Counted from the first letter of the stretch, positions 7,373 to 14,259 are shown. The stretch is 17,071 nucleotides of DNA from a bacterium (GCA_027622355.1 JAQBZT010000023.1:1-17071); one strand, 5' to 3'. Program-made: numbers and translations. Notes: generated from the sequence alone by a model not told the origin.

Positions 7373-7494
7373 GGGACGAAACCCAGGGAGCAAAACCGCG
7401 ATTCGCCGGCCTGTCTGAGCAACGGGCTGATTTCCGTGGTGAACAACTGGCTGACTTCCATGGAATTATTTTTCGGGGAAAAGACGGCGGGATG

Positions 7495-7514
7495 AAAAAG
7501 GGGGCATGGCCCCC
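7495..7514 (-). terminator. Rho-independent terminator of the PilZ gene
   Basis: On the minus strand, GGGGGC (7514-7509), a 3-base loop and GCCCCC (7505-7500) are followed by five T residues (7499-7495). It lies about 60 bases beyond the PilZ stop codon. Confidence 0.65.
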
Positions 7515-7573
7515 GCGAAACCCGGGCGGTCCATAAACCCGGATGGGGGTTTTGGCCGGCGATCCATTTGTGC

Positions 7574-7909
7574 CTAGCCGAGGGCTTGCCGAAGGGATTT
7601 TTCGAGTTGTCCGCGTTTGTCCTCTGGCAATTCGAACTTCAGGCCCATGATCCATGTCGGGGGATCGTCTTCAAACACCCTTCCCCATACGGGGACAGCG
7701 GAAATACCCTCGAACACATCTTTGTGTATCCGAATCGAACATTCCACTTCTCTGTTCAAGTCGGGCTCCTTCGAAATGGTCAACTGGAGTCCGCTTGCAC
7801 ATATGTCCTCAGGAATAAGAGGCAGATTCGAGAGCGCTGGCGCGATGACCGCTACAGGGATGGGGACGGGAAAGCGTGTGTAGAGCCGGTGTTCGGATTC
7901 CGCGGCCAT
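7574..7909 (-). CDS. PilZ-domain protein (putative cyclic-di-GMP receptor)
   Basis: PilZ domains bind cyclic-di-GMP and change activity by binding a partner. This 111-residue protein is almost all domain. R8 and R12 (HRLYTRFPV) form the RxxxR motif, and D35-I-C37-A-S-G40 stands for the DxSxxG motif with Cys in place of Ser. Later strands show VWGRVFEDDP and WIMGLKFE. No second domain, signal peptide or helix bundle is seen, so it would act through a partner. The ATG at 7909 has GAGGA close upstream. It lies on the opposite strand between the two oxidase blocks and is AT-richer than them, so it may be a later insertion. Whether it has anything to do with respiration is unknown. Confidence 0.8.
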   Translation of the reverse strand: MAAESEHRLYTRFPVPIPVAVIAPALSNLPLIPEDICASGLQLTISKEPDLNREVECSIRIHKDVFEGISAVPVWGRVFEDDPPTWIMGLKFELPEDKRGQLEKSLRQALG

Positions 7910-7996
7910 AGTCCTCTTCCCCGAGGCGATGGTTACTTTGAAGGGAATTGCTCTCGAACCCCAAAAAACAACGGACTCTCCAATATACCACCGGGG

Positions 7997-8026
7997 GGGG
8001 TTCAGAAAATAGTTTTTCTGAGCCCC
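7997..8026. repeat. 30-bp inverted repeat upstream of the PilZ gene
   Basis: GGGG-T-TCAGAAAA (7997-8009), the loop TAGT, then TTTTCTGA-G-CCCC (8014-8026). Thirteen pairs form in a plus-strand RNA, one of them U-G. No T run follows on either side, so it is not an ordinary terminator. Its position just upstream of the likely PilZ promoter suits an operator or a structured leader. It could also be one copy of a dispersed repeat. Confidence 0.5.
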
Positions 8027-8297
8027 AATGTTGCATTTTCCCGGCCGCCAGAAATTTTGACCCCCTCACAGCTCACATTTTTTCGAGCTGAATCGTTCGG
8101 GACATCAAAACCCGACAACCCAGCCTGCCCCCCGAAAAAAGGAGTACAAGAGCCGTTTTTCTGCTTATCCCTGATTGTTCATGCTACATTCCTTCCCGCT
8201 GCCAAACGAAGGGGGAAATGGCCGTTCCGCCGAAATTCCCCGGCCATTCCGGAGAACCGAAAATCCCCCCATTTCTGCCCTTTAAAACCGCGATTTG

Positions 8298-8326
8298 TTG
8301 ACACCCGCGGGGGGGGATTGCATAAT
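8298..8326 (+). promoter_or_regulatory. Near-consensus sigma-70 promoter giving an almost leaderless transcript
   Basis: TTGACA (8298-8303), a spacer of exactly 17 bases and CATAAT (8321-8326). The ATG at 8336 begins only 10 bases after the -10 element, where transcription itself should start. The message would have a 5' leader of about 0-3 bases and no ribosome site. Confidence 0.75.
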
Positions 8327-8335
8327 CCGGGCGCG

Positions 8336-8599
8336 ATGAAAAACATGAAATTATCCATCATTTTTGGGGCAATGGGCGCGGGCTTCCTGCTGGCTCCCGG
8401 AGCGGCGTCGGCCTGCGCGGTGTGCGGCCTCGATGACGCCTCCTTTTTGTGGAGCATGCTGTTTCTGATGGGAATGCCCTTTGCCGTCGCCGGTACCGTG
8501 GGAGGGGTGGTCTTGTATTCCGCGCGCGGGGATGCTGGAAAGCACCGCACGGGATGGCTCCGCCGCCTCTTCCGGTCCCGCCAGGAGAAACCGTTTTGA
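8336..8599 (+). CDS. Small secreted/anchored CxxC protein of the oxidase cluster
   Basis: An 87-residue protein. MKNMKLSIIFGAMGAGFLL... is a signal peptide ending AASA at residue 26. It is followed directly by C27-A-V-C30, a CxxC pair, and then by one membrane helix (about 38-62) and a basic tail (GWLRRLFRSRQ). Cys at the cleavage site could make it a lipoprotein, although the lipobox (Ala-Ser-Ala-Cys) is poor. The pair of Cys residues on the outer face could bind copper or haem, or take part in thiol exchange; none of this is shown. Small proteins with such a CxxC after a signal peptide occur near oxidase genes in other bacteria as I recall, but I cannot name the family. It heads the second block, and its stop overlaps the next start (TTGA). 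Confidence 0.72.
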   Translation: MKNMKLSIIFGAMGAGFLLAPGAASACAVCGLDDASFLWSMLFLMGMPFAVAGTVGGVVLYSARGDAGKHRTGWLRRLFRSRQEKPF

Positions 8600-9234
8600 G
8601 CCAAGCCGCTGTGTCACATGCCGTCGAACCGGCTGAAACGCCGCTGACCCCCGAGAGCTGGGGAAAGCTCGGAATGTGGGTGTTCCTCGCGGGGGACGCC
8701 ATGTCCTTCGGCACCCTGCTCGCCGGCTACGCCGTCATGCGCGGATCGAGCACCACCTGGCCGGTGCCGGCCGACGTTCTGGGCATCTCGATGACCGCCT
8801 TCATGACCTTCCTGCTCATCTGCAGCAGCGTGACGATGGTCAAGGCGCTGGACGCCGCCAAGAGGGGCGATCAGGGAAGGATAGTCCGTTTTCTTTCGCT
8901 GACCATTCTCGGCGGGCTCATCTTTCTGGGGATGCAGGTCTTCGAATGGAACCACCTCATCGGCGAGGGTCTCGGCATCTCCGGCATGAGCGGCCACTTC
9001 GCCGAGAAATTTCCGAACTCGGCCCGGCTCTTCGCAACGACCTTCTTCATCATCACCGGCTTTCACGGCATGCACGTCACGGGCGGCGTCATCTACCTCC
9101 TGTGCATCCGCGCGCAGGCCAACAAAGGCGCTTACTCCGCCGGTAACTACAATGCGGTCGAGATCGTGGGGCTGTACTGGCACTTCGTCGATCTCGTCTG
9201 GATTCTCGTATTCACATTCGTCTATCTTCTCTAA
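8596..9234 (+). CDS. coxC: Cytochrome c oxidase subunit III (second copy)
   Basis: This 212-residue, five-helix subunit III has GKLGMWVFLAGDAMSFG in helix 1 (Asp where Glu is usual) and the conserved Glu in QVFEWNHLI. It also has ITGFHGMHVTGGVIYLL and the standard end GLYWHFVDLVWILVF. I start it at TTG 8596, where AGGAG (8583-8587) lies 8 bases upstream and the codon overlaps the previous stop as TTGA. The frame is open further back, but only through the preceding gene. Unlike the first copy it keeps the WHFVD motif, so it is the better candidate for the true CoxA partner. coxD follows after 27 bases. Confidence 0.92.
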   Translation: MSQAAVSHAVEPAETPLTPESWGKLGMWVFLAGDAMSFGTLLAGYAVMRGSSTTWPVPADVLGISMTAFMTFLLICSSVTMVKALDAAKRGDQGRIVRFLSLTILGGLIFLGMQVFEWNHLIGEGLGISGMSGHFAEKFPNSARLFATTFFIITGFHGMHVTGGVIYLLCIRAQANKGAYSAGNYNAVEIVGLYWHFVDLVWILVFTFVYLL

Positions 9235-9261
9235 AATTTCCAGGAAACAGGAGCGATACCC

Positions 9262-9555
9262 ATGGCCGCAGGTCACACGGCACACGATGATCACAGCGTG
9301 AACTACATGGCCATCTTCTGGTGGCTTCTGGCGCTGACCATTCTGGAAATCATGGCGGGCTATCCCGCCGCGGGGCCTGCCTACCCGCAACTCCTGAAGG
9401 GATTCCTCCTCGTCGGCATGGCGCTTGTCAAAGCGGGCCTGGTCGCGATGTACTTCATGCACCTGCGCTTCGAGCGGATGGCGCTCGCGTTCATCGCGTT
9501 CATCCCGCTGGTGCTTTGCGTCTTCGTCGTGTTGATGCTTCTTCCGGATTTTTAA
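9262..9555 (+). CDS. coxD: Cytochrome c oxidase subunit IV (prokaryotic type)
   Basis: A 97-residue protein with three membrane helices, a small accessory subunit that helps hold the oxidase together. The His-rich start (MAAGHTAHDDHS) and the segment ALVKAGLVAMYFMHLRFER are typical of the bacterial subunit IV family, in which the helix ending in MHL is the best conserved part. AGGAG stands before ATG 9262. Its place after subunit III matches the common II-I-III-IV order. Confidence 0.92.
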   Translation: MAAGHTAHDDHSVNYMAIFWWLLALTILEIMAGYPAAGPAYPQLLKGFLLVGMALVKAGLVAMYFMHLRFERMALAFIAFIPLVLCVFVVLMLLPDF

Positions 9556-9612
9556 CCTGCACAAACGCGCCGACCCACTCCTTGGCCGCCAATCCGCGGG
9601 AGAGTTCCGCCC

Positions 9613-10326
9613 TTGAACAGCCAGATGACACCGCGGAAGCTGGCCGCCCTTGCCGCACTAGCCGCCGCCCTGCTGGGGGCGGTCCTCCTCTGGCGGGCAG
9701 GTGGGCTCGCGCCGCCTCCCCCCGTCTACGGGGAGCTTCCCGAGTTCCGGCTCACCGACACCGCGGGGAGGCCTTTCACCCGGCAAAGCTTGATGGGCAG
9801 GGTCTGGGTCGCAGACCTCATCTACACGCGCTGCGAGGATACCTGCCCGGCGCAATCGGCGGAGATGGCCCTCCTTTTCGCCGAGATGAAGGAACACGCC
9901 GCCTTCGGCCTTCTTTCCATCACGGTGGACCCGCGACACGACACCCCCCCCGTGCTGGCCCGCTACGCCGCGAAGTTCCCCGTCCCGGCGGATCGCTGGA
10001 CCCTGCTCACCGGACCGGAGAAGGAGATCGCCCAGATCGCCCGGAAAGGGTTCCGCCTCGCCTATGTGTCGAAAATCTCCCGCCTCGGCGGCCCGGCAGG
10101 GCGGCTCATGGAAGCGGCGGGCGGGCTCCTCTCCCCGCGCGCGGCCCATGCCCACCATCCCGAGCACAAACCCAAGGGACCGCTTTCGGATCTGATCTCG
10201 CACAGCTCCCGCTTCGTCCTGATCGACCGGAGCGCCCGGATACGGGGCTACTATCTGATCGACAACGCCGACGCCCTGAAACAGCTCCGCCGGGACCTGC
10301 TTCTCGTCATAAAGGAAAAAACTTGA
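9613..10326 (+). CDS. SCO1/SenC-family copper chaperone
   Basis: SCO proteins deliver copper to the CuA site of CoxB or reduce its cysteines. The 237-residue protein has one N-terminal helix (about 9-27) and a thioredoxin-like domain outside. C74 and C78 in CEDTCP and H197 in SHSSRFVLIDRS are the three copper ligands of the family. Between the last helices and H197 lies an extra segment (about 155-190) ending in a His cluster, AAHAHHPEHKP (H179, H181, H182, H185), which is not part of the standard fold and may bind metal. I chose TTG 9613 because GGGAG lies upstream at a proper distance; the ATG at 9625 has no ribosome site. It is coupled to the DUF420 gene by a TTGA overlap. Confidence 0.92.
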   Translation: MNSQMTPRKLAALAALAAALLGAVLLWRAGGLAPPPPVYGELPEFRLTDTAGRPFTRQSLMGRVWVADLIYTRCEDTCPAQSAEMALLFAEMKEHAAFGLLSITVDPRHDTPPVLARYAAKFPVPADRWTLLTGPEKEIAQIARKGFRLAYVSKISRLGGPAGRLMEAAGGLLSPRAAHAHHPEHKPKGPLSDLISHSSRFVLIDRSARIRGYYLIDNADALKQLRRDLLLVIKEKT

Positions 10327-10748
10327 ACCTCGAATCGCTCCCCGCACTCAACGCCGGACTGAATACCCTCAGCTTCTTTCTGCTGATCGCGGGCTACATC
10401 AAGATCCGGGGCGGGCACAAAAGCCAGCACCAAAAACTCATGGAAAGCGCTTTTTTCGTTTCCGTCGCCTTTCTGATTTCCTATCTGATTTACCATTTCA
10501 ACGTCGGCTCGGTTCCCTTCCAGGGACAGGGCTGGATCCGGCCCGTGTATTTCTTCATCCTCATCACGCACATCATCTTTGCGGCGCTGGTCCCTTTCCT
10601 CGCGCTGATCACCCTCTACCGCGCCTGGAAGGAGCAGTTCGAGCGCCACAAGCGGATCGCCCGCTGGACGCTGCCGATCTGGCTCTACACCTCCATCACC
10701 GGCGTGCTCGTCTATCTGCTCCTCTACCGGCTCTACCCGGGATCATGA
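10323..10748 (+). CDS. DUF420 membrane protein
   Basis: A 141-residue protein with four helices. LPALNAGLNTLSFFLLIAG, the loop with HKSQHQKLM, then ISYLIYHF and ILITHIIFAALVPFLAL are marks of the DUF420 family. That family is regularly found next to SCO and oxidase genes, and its exact job is not known. The His residues in the helices might bind haem or copper. The start is TTG 10323, with AAAGGA (10311-10316) upstream and a TTGA overlap with the SCO stop. Its own stop overlaps the next start as ATGA. A longer frame back to 9321 is only the off-frame reading of the genes before it. Confidence 0.9.
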   Translation: MNLESLPALNAGLNTLSFFLLIAGYIKIRGGHKSQHQKLMESAFFVSVAFLISYLIYHFNVGSVPFQGQGWIRPVYFFILITHIIFAALVPFLALITLYRAWKEQFERHKRIARWTLPIWLYTSITGVLVYLLLYRLYPGS

Positions 10749-11101
10749 GCCGCTTTTTCGCCCTTCTCCGGAACGCGGCGCGCCTGCGGTGCCCCGCCTG
10801 CCGGGAGGGCCGGATATTCGAGGGGCTCATCCGCAAGCGGACATGCTGCGAGGCGTGCGGATCCCCCTTCGAGCGGGAGCCCGGCTACTACGTCGGCGCC
10901 ATTTACCTGAACTACGGCGCCACGGTCGGTATCTCCATCGCGGGTTTTTTCGCGCTCGATGCGTGGCTGGCCGCCAGCCTGCGCACCCAGCTCCTCCTCT
11001 GGGGGGCGTTCTGTATCGTTTTCCCCTTTTTTTTCTACCGGTTTTCCTGCAGTCTCTGGCTGAACGCGGATCATTTCATCTCCGGGAGGCCTGACGCATG
11101 A
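10745..11101 (+). CDS. DUF983 protein with zinc-ribbon motif
   Basis: A 118-residue protein. An N-terminal four-Cys element (C16 and C19 in RCPACREG, C34 or C35 and C38 in CCEACGSPF) is followed by PGYYVGAIYLNYG and two membrane helices (about 58-80 and 84-102). This is the DUF983 pattern, a family often linked to oxidase clusters but without a proven function. The Cys element probably holds zinc, or copper if it works in assembly. The ATG overlaps the DUF420 stop, and its stop overlaps the start of the ABC gene. Confidence 0.9.
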   Translation: MSRFFALLRNAARLRCPACREGRIFEGLIRKRTCCEACGSPFEREPGYYVGAIYLNYGATVGISIAGFFALDAWLAASLRTQLLLWGAFCIVFPFFFYRFSCSLWLNADHFISGRPDA

Positions 11102-12048
11102 GTACCGCACTGAGCGTGCGCGAGCTCCGCCACTACTACGGCGAGCGGATGGCGTTGAACGGCGTCAGCTTCGAGGTGGCCGCGGGGGAGATCTTCGGCC
11201 TCCTCGGCCCGAACGGCGGCGGGAAGACCACCCTCTTCCGCATCCTCACCACCTTGATGCGCCCCTCGGGCGGCACGGCAGAGATCTTCGGCCTCTCGCC
11301 CCAGCGGGACGCCGCCGCCGTCCGCCGCCGGATCGGCGTCGTTTTTCAGCATCCCAGCGTGGACCCCAAGCTCAAGGTCATCGAAAACCTCATCCACCAC
11401 GGCCACCTCTTCGGCCTCCGGGGAAAAGCGCTCCGCGCCGCGGCCGAGGGGCTCCTCGAGCGCTTCGGCCTGGCGGATCGGGCGGGCGAACTGACCGAGA
11501 CCCTCTCGGGCGGCCTCCAGCGGCGCGTGGAACTGGCCAAGGCGCTCCTGCCGGAGCCGGACATTCTTTTTCTCGACGAGCCCAGCACCGGCCTCGACCC
11601 GGCCGCCCGCCGCGATTTCGGCGATGAGATCGGCCGCCTCCGCGCGGATCGCGGCACCACCGTGGTCCTCACCACCCATATCCTCGAGGAGGCCGACCGG
11701 TGCGACCGGGTAGGAATCCTGAACGAGGGGAACCTGGTTGCCCTGGGAGAGCCCGAGGCGCTGAAGAAAAAAATCGGGGGCGAGGTGGTCGCCATCGAAT
11801 CGCCCGACGCAGGCGCCTTGCAGGAAAAAATCAAAAGCCGCTTCGGCATCGAATCCACCCGGGTGGACGGCACGCTCCGCATCGAACAAACCGGCGCGCA
11901 CGAGATGATCCCCCGGGTGATCGAAGCCTTTCCGGGCGAGGTGAAATCGCTCACCTTCGGCCGGCCGACGCTGGAGGATGTTTTCATCCACGAGACGGGC
12001 CGGCGCTTCTGGCAGGAAGAGGACGCCGAAGGGGAGGGGCGAAAATGA
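11098..12048 (+). CDS. ABC transporter ATP-binding protein (ABC-2/DrrA type)
   Basis: This subunit powers an exporter together with the next gene. In its 316 residues the Walker A is GPNGGGKTT (37-45), the Q-loop is Q84, the signature is LSGGLQRR (136-143, with Leu where Gln is usual), Walker B is ILFLDEP (156-162) and the H-loop is H194. A C-terminal domain of about 90 residues is typical of the NatA/DrrA group. The start overlaps the DUF983 stop and the end overlaps the permease start (ATGA), so it belongs to the oxidase-assembly operon. The substrate is unknown; a lipid, a haem-related compound or a copper ligand are only guesses from context. Confidence 0.93.
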   Translation: MSTALSVRELRHYYGERMALNGVSFEVAAGEIFGLLGPNGGGKTTLFRILTTLMRPSGGTAEIFGLSPQRDAAAVRRRIGVVFQHPSVDPKLKVIENLIHHGHLFGLRGKALRAAAEGLLERFGLADRAGELTETLSGGLQRRVELAKALLPEPDILFLDEPSTGLDPAARRDFGDEIGRLRADRGTTVVLTTHILEEADRCDRVGILNEGNLVALGEPEALKKKIGGEVVAIESPDAGALQEKIKSRFGIESTRVDGTLRIEQTGAHEMIPRVIEAFPGEVKSLTFGRPTLEDVFIHETGRRFWQEEDAEGEGRK

Positions 12049-12824
12049 TCCGCTACCTCCTGCCGGTCTACACCATCTGGCGCCGCGAGCTGGTCCGCTT
12101 CCTCCGGCAGCGCAGCCGCATCGTCGGCGCCTTCGGGCAGCCCATTATCTTCTGGCTTATCCTGGGAAGCGGCTTCGGGGAGTCCTTCAAGATGCCGGGC
12201 GGGCTGGGGAGCCGGGCCGACTATCTGGAGTACTTCTATCCCGGCATTCTGGGGATGGTCATTCTCTTCACCTCCATCTTCTCGACGTTCGCCGTCGTGG
12301 AGGACAAAAAAGAGCGCTTTCTCCAGGGGGTGCTCGTCGCCCCCGTCCCCAGATCGGCCATCGTGCTTGGCCAAATCCTCGGCGGGACAACGCTGGCGCT
12401 GATCCAGGGGATTCTGCTGCTCATCGCGGCGCCCCTCGCCGGCGTCCCGCTCTCGGCGGCGGGGGCGGCGGCGGCGATCGCCGTCATGGGGATGATCGGT
12501 TTCGCCCTGACCGGGCTGGGGCTGCTCTTCGCCTGGCGGATGGAATCCACCCAGGGCTTTCACGCCATCATGAATCTTGTCCTGATCCCGCTCTGGCTGC
12601 TCTCGGGGGCGGTCTTCCCGGCGGCGGGGGCCCACACCTGGCTCGCCTGGATCATGAAGATCAACCCCCTCACCTACGGGATGGCGGCGCTGCGGCACGC
12701 CCTCTACGCCGCGCAGCCCGAGGCCGTGGGCCATCTCCCGGGCCTTGCCCTCTCCCTCGCCGTGACGGCGCTCTTCGGCCTCGTGACCTTCCTCTTCGCC
12801 GTGCGGACCGCGGGGAGGGGGTGA
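12045..12824 (+). CDS. ABC-2 type transporter permease
   Basis: A 259-residue protein with six helices, the membrane half of the exporter. The N-terminal amphipathic segment (IWRRELVRFLRQRSR), then GAFGQPIIFWLILGSGFG, GILGMVILFTSIFS, KERFLQGVLVAPVPR and the final PLWLLSGAVFPAAG with INPLTYGMAALRHAL are all marks of the ABC-2 permease family. The start overlaps the ATPase stop (ATGA). It is the last gene of the plus-strand block; only 12 bases separate it from the end of the opposing gene, with no visible terminator between them. Confidence 0.93.
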   Translation: MIRYLLPVYTIWRRELVRFLRQRSRIVGAFGQPIIFWLILGSGFGESFKMPGGLGSRADYLEYFYPGILGMVILFTSIFSTFAVVEDKKERFLQGVLVAPVPRSAIVLGQILGGTTLALIQGILLLIAAPLAGVPLSAAGAAAAIAVMGMIGFALTGLGLLFAWRMESTQGFHAIMNLVLIPLWLLSGAVFPAAGAHTWLAWIMKINPLTYGMAALRHALYAAQPEAVGHLPGLALSLAVTALFGLVTFLFAVRTAGRG

Positions 12825-12836
12825 GGAGAACCGCTA

Positions 12837-13121
12837 TCAAAGTTCCTCGAAGTATTCAAAATGACCGAGATGCAAATCAGCAAAACGCATATCAGTATCC
12901 GGGACTACTTCTTCTGGAGTCTCGATGGCCTTTGCACCTATCTCGCCTGATGCAGACCAAAGGCGATAGGTTCCATCCTCACCCTCGGTCATTTTCTCCA
13001 GAATCACTTCTTCGCTGTCGAGTTCCTCAAAAAACTTCCTCACCTCTGGACTTTCGATTTCTTTACTTCGATAGGGCTTGTTCACATTTTTGATTGGGCC
13101 GGGCATCCTTTTACCTTCCAT
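12837..13121 (-). CDS. Small acidic hypothetical protein
   Basis: A 94-residue protein I do not recognise. It is soluble and strongly acidic (FFEELDSEEVILEKM, ETPEEVVPDTDM, HFEYFEEL), with no Cys, signal peptide or membrane helix. The middle (EGEDGTYRLWSASGEIGAK) looks like two or three beta strands. GGAG lies 8 bases before ATG 13121, which supports translation; an ATG six codons further in is possible. It is AT-richer than corA upstream and the ABC genes downstream, and so may have been acquired separately. A helix-strand-helix fold of this size could suit a small immunity or regulatory protein, but nothing proves it. Confidence 0.65.
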   Translation of the reverse strand: MEGKRMPGPIKNVNKPYRSKEIESPEVRKFFEELDSEEVILEKMTEGEDGTYRLWSASGEIGAKAIETPEEVVPDTDMRFADLHLGHFEYFEEL

Positions 13122-13165
13122 TATCCCATCTCCATATTCTCAAACAGTTAAACACATTTGCTCCC

Positions 13166-13186
13166 CCCCGCGCACAGCACGCGGGG
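13166..13186 (-). terminator. GC-rich hairpin after corA
   Basis: CCCCGCG (13186-13180 on the minus strand), a 7-base loop and CGCGGGG (13172-13166) lie just past the corA stop. No T run follows, so it may only slow polymerase or protect the 3' end of the message. Confidence 0.4.
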
Positions 13187-13197
13187 CCAGCCCCTCC

Positions 13198-14259
13198 CTA
13201 GAACCACTTTTTGCGTCTGAAATAAACGAGCATTCCGGCGGCGGCGGCGCCCATCCCGCCCAGGGCGGCGAAGTAGCCCCACCGCCACTCGAGCTCGGGC
13301 ATGAACTTGAAGTTCATCCCGTAGACGCCGGCGACGAACGTGAGCGGGATGAAGAGGGTGGCCATGATGGTGAGCACCTTCATAATCTCGTTCATCCGCT
13401 GGTTGGTCACGGCCATGTGAAGCTCGATGAGCGTCGCGGCCATGTCGCGCGCGATCTCGATGTTGTCGATCAGGCGCGCCACGTGATCGTAGATGTCCCG
13501 GAAAAAGGGCGGCATGTCTTTTTTGAAAAATGCGGAGTCTGTCTGAAGGATATGGTTCACCATGTCCCGCACGGGAAAGATGGCGCGCCGCATGAGCTGC
13601 ATGTTCAGCCGGTGCGCGAAAATGCGCTGCATGACCTCGGGGCTGGGATCGGTGACGGTCACATCCTGCAGCTCTTCGAGGTCCTCTCCCAGCGCCTCCA
13701 TGTCCTCGAAATAGGTGTCCACGATGTTGTCCAGAACGGCGTAGTAGAGATAATCGGGCCGGGCCTTGCGCCATCTTCCGGTTCCCCGGCGGATGCGCTC
13801 CCGCAGGGCATCAAACGGATCCCTCGGCCGCTCCTGAAATGTCACCACAAACCCTTTTCCGAGCAGAATGCTCACCTGTTCGATTTCGATCCGGTTCTCC
13901 GCGCTGATGTAATGGATGAACTTGACGACGGTATAGATGTAATCGTCGAAAAACTCGACCTTGGGGCGGTGAGAGGTGTTGAGAATATCCTCGAGCACCA
14001 GAGAATGAATCCCCAGGGATTCGCCCAGTTTTTGGATGAGGCCGACATCGTGCAGGCCGGTGACATCAATCCAGGTGACAAGTTCCTCTTTGATGGAGGA
14101 GAAGCATTCCTCCAGCGTTGCGTCCCCGATCTCCCGAACCTTCTCCGCATCGTAGGCCAGAACGTGGATTGCGGGTTTCTCGACTTTCTCCTCCCCGATA
14201 TGAACCAGCGTTCCGGGAGCCGTACCTGTCTTCAGTGAGACATTCCGGTCAACGATCAT
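13198..14259 (-). CDS. corA: CorA-family magnesium/cobalt transporter
   Basis: CorA forms a pentameric channel for divalent metal entry. The 353-residue protein has a large cytoplasmic alpha/beta funnel (LVTWIDVTGLHD, LGIHSLVLEDILN, RPKVEFFDDYIY), a long helix with LYYAVLDNIVDTYFEDME, and two C-terminal helices. The selectivity motif YGMNFKFMPEL (GMN at 314-316) lies between them, and the basic tail FRRKKWF follows. The ATG at 14259 has AGGGGG upstream. The cytochrome c gene ends 36 bases before it on the same strand, so the two probably share a transcript. Confidence 0.95.
   Translation of the reverse strand: MIVDRNVSLKTGTAPGTLVHIGEEKVEKPAIHVLAYDAEKVREIGDATLEECFSSIKEELVTWIDVTGLHDVGLIQKLGESLGIHSLVLEDILNTSHRPKVEFFDDYIYTVVKFIHYISAENRIEIEQVSILLGKGFVVTFQERPRDPFDALRERIRRGTGRWRKARPDYLYYAVLDNIVDTYFEDMEALGEDLEELQDVTVTDPSPEVMQRIFAHRLNMQLMRRAIFPVRDMVNHILQTDSAFFKKDMPPFFRDIYDHVARLIDNIEIARDMAATLIELHMAVTNQRMNEIMKVLTIMATLFIPLTFVAGVYGMNFKFMPELEWRWGYFAALGGMGAAAAGMLVYFRRKKWF

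Larger units (their letters stand above)
7910..8335. other. Divergent intergenic region between the PilZ gene and second oxidase block
   Basis: No gene is supported here. It holds a long near-perfect inverted repeat (7997-8026), a smaller one (CAGCTC and GAGCTG between about 8069 and 8090), and a near-consensus promoter for the rightward genes at 8298-8326. A TATATT on the minus strand (7986-7981) might be the -10 of the PilZ gene. An open plus-strand frame crosses the region but has no ribosome site and no protein-like composition. Confidence 0.6.

Noticed and set aside
7535..7553. Hairpin AAACCC/GGGTTT as terminator of the first coxC
   Set aside because: Short A-T/G-C stem with only four T residues, more than 160 bases past the stop codon, and it competes with other pairings.
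8449..8595. N-terminal extension of the second subunit III
   Set aside because: It overlaps the CxxC protein gene in another frame; AGGAG and the TTGA overlap point to TTG 8596.
9321..10322. N-terminal extension of the DUF420 protein
   Set aside because: It is the off-frame reading of coxD and the SCO gene; only the last 141 residues look like a protein family.
13078..14238. 386-residue plus-strand open frame
   Set aside because: It is the antisense reading of corA, whose GMN motif and membrane helices are clear on the minus strand.
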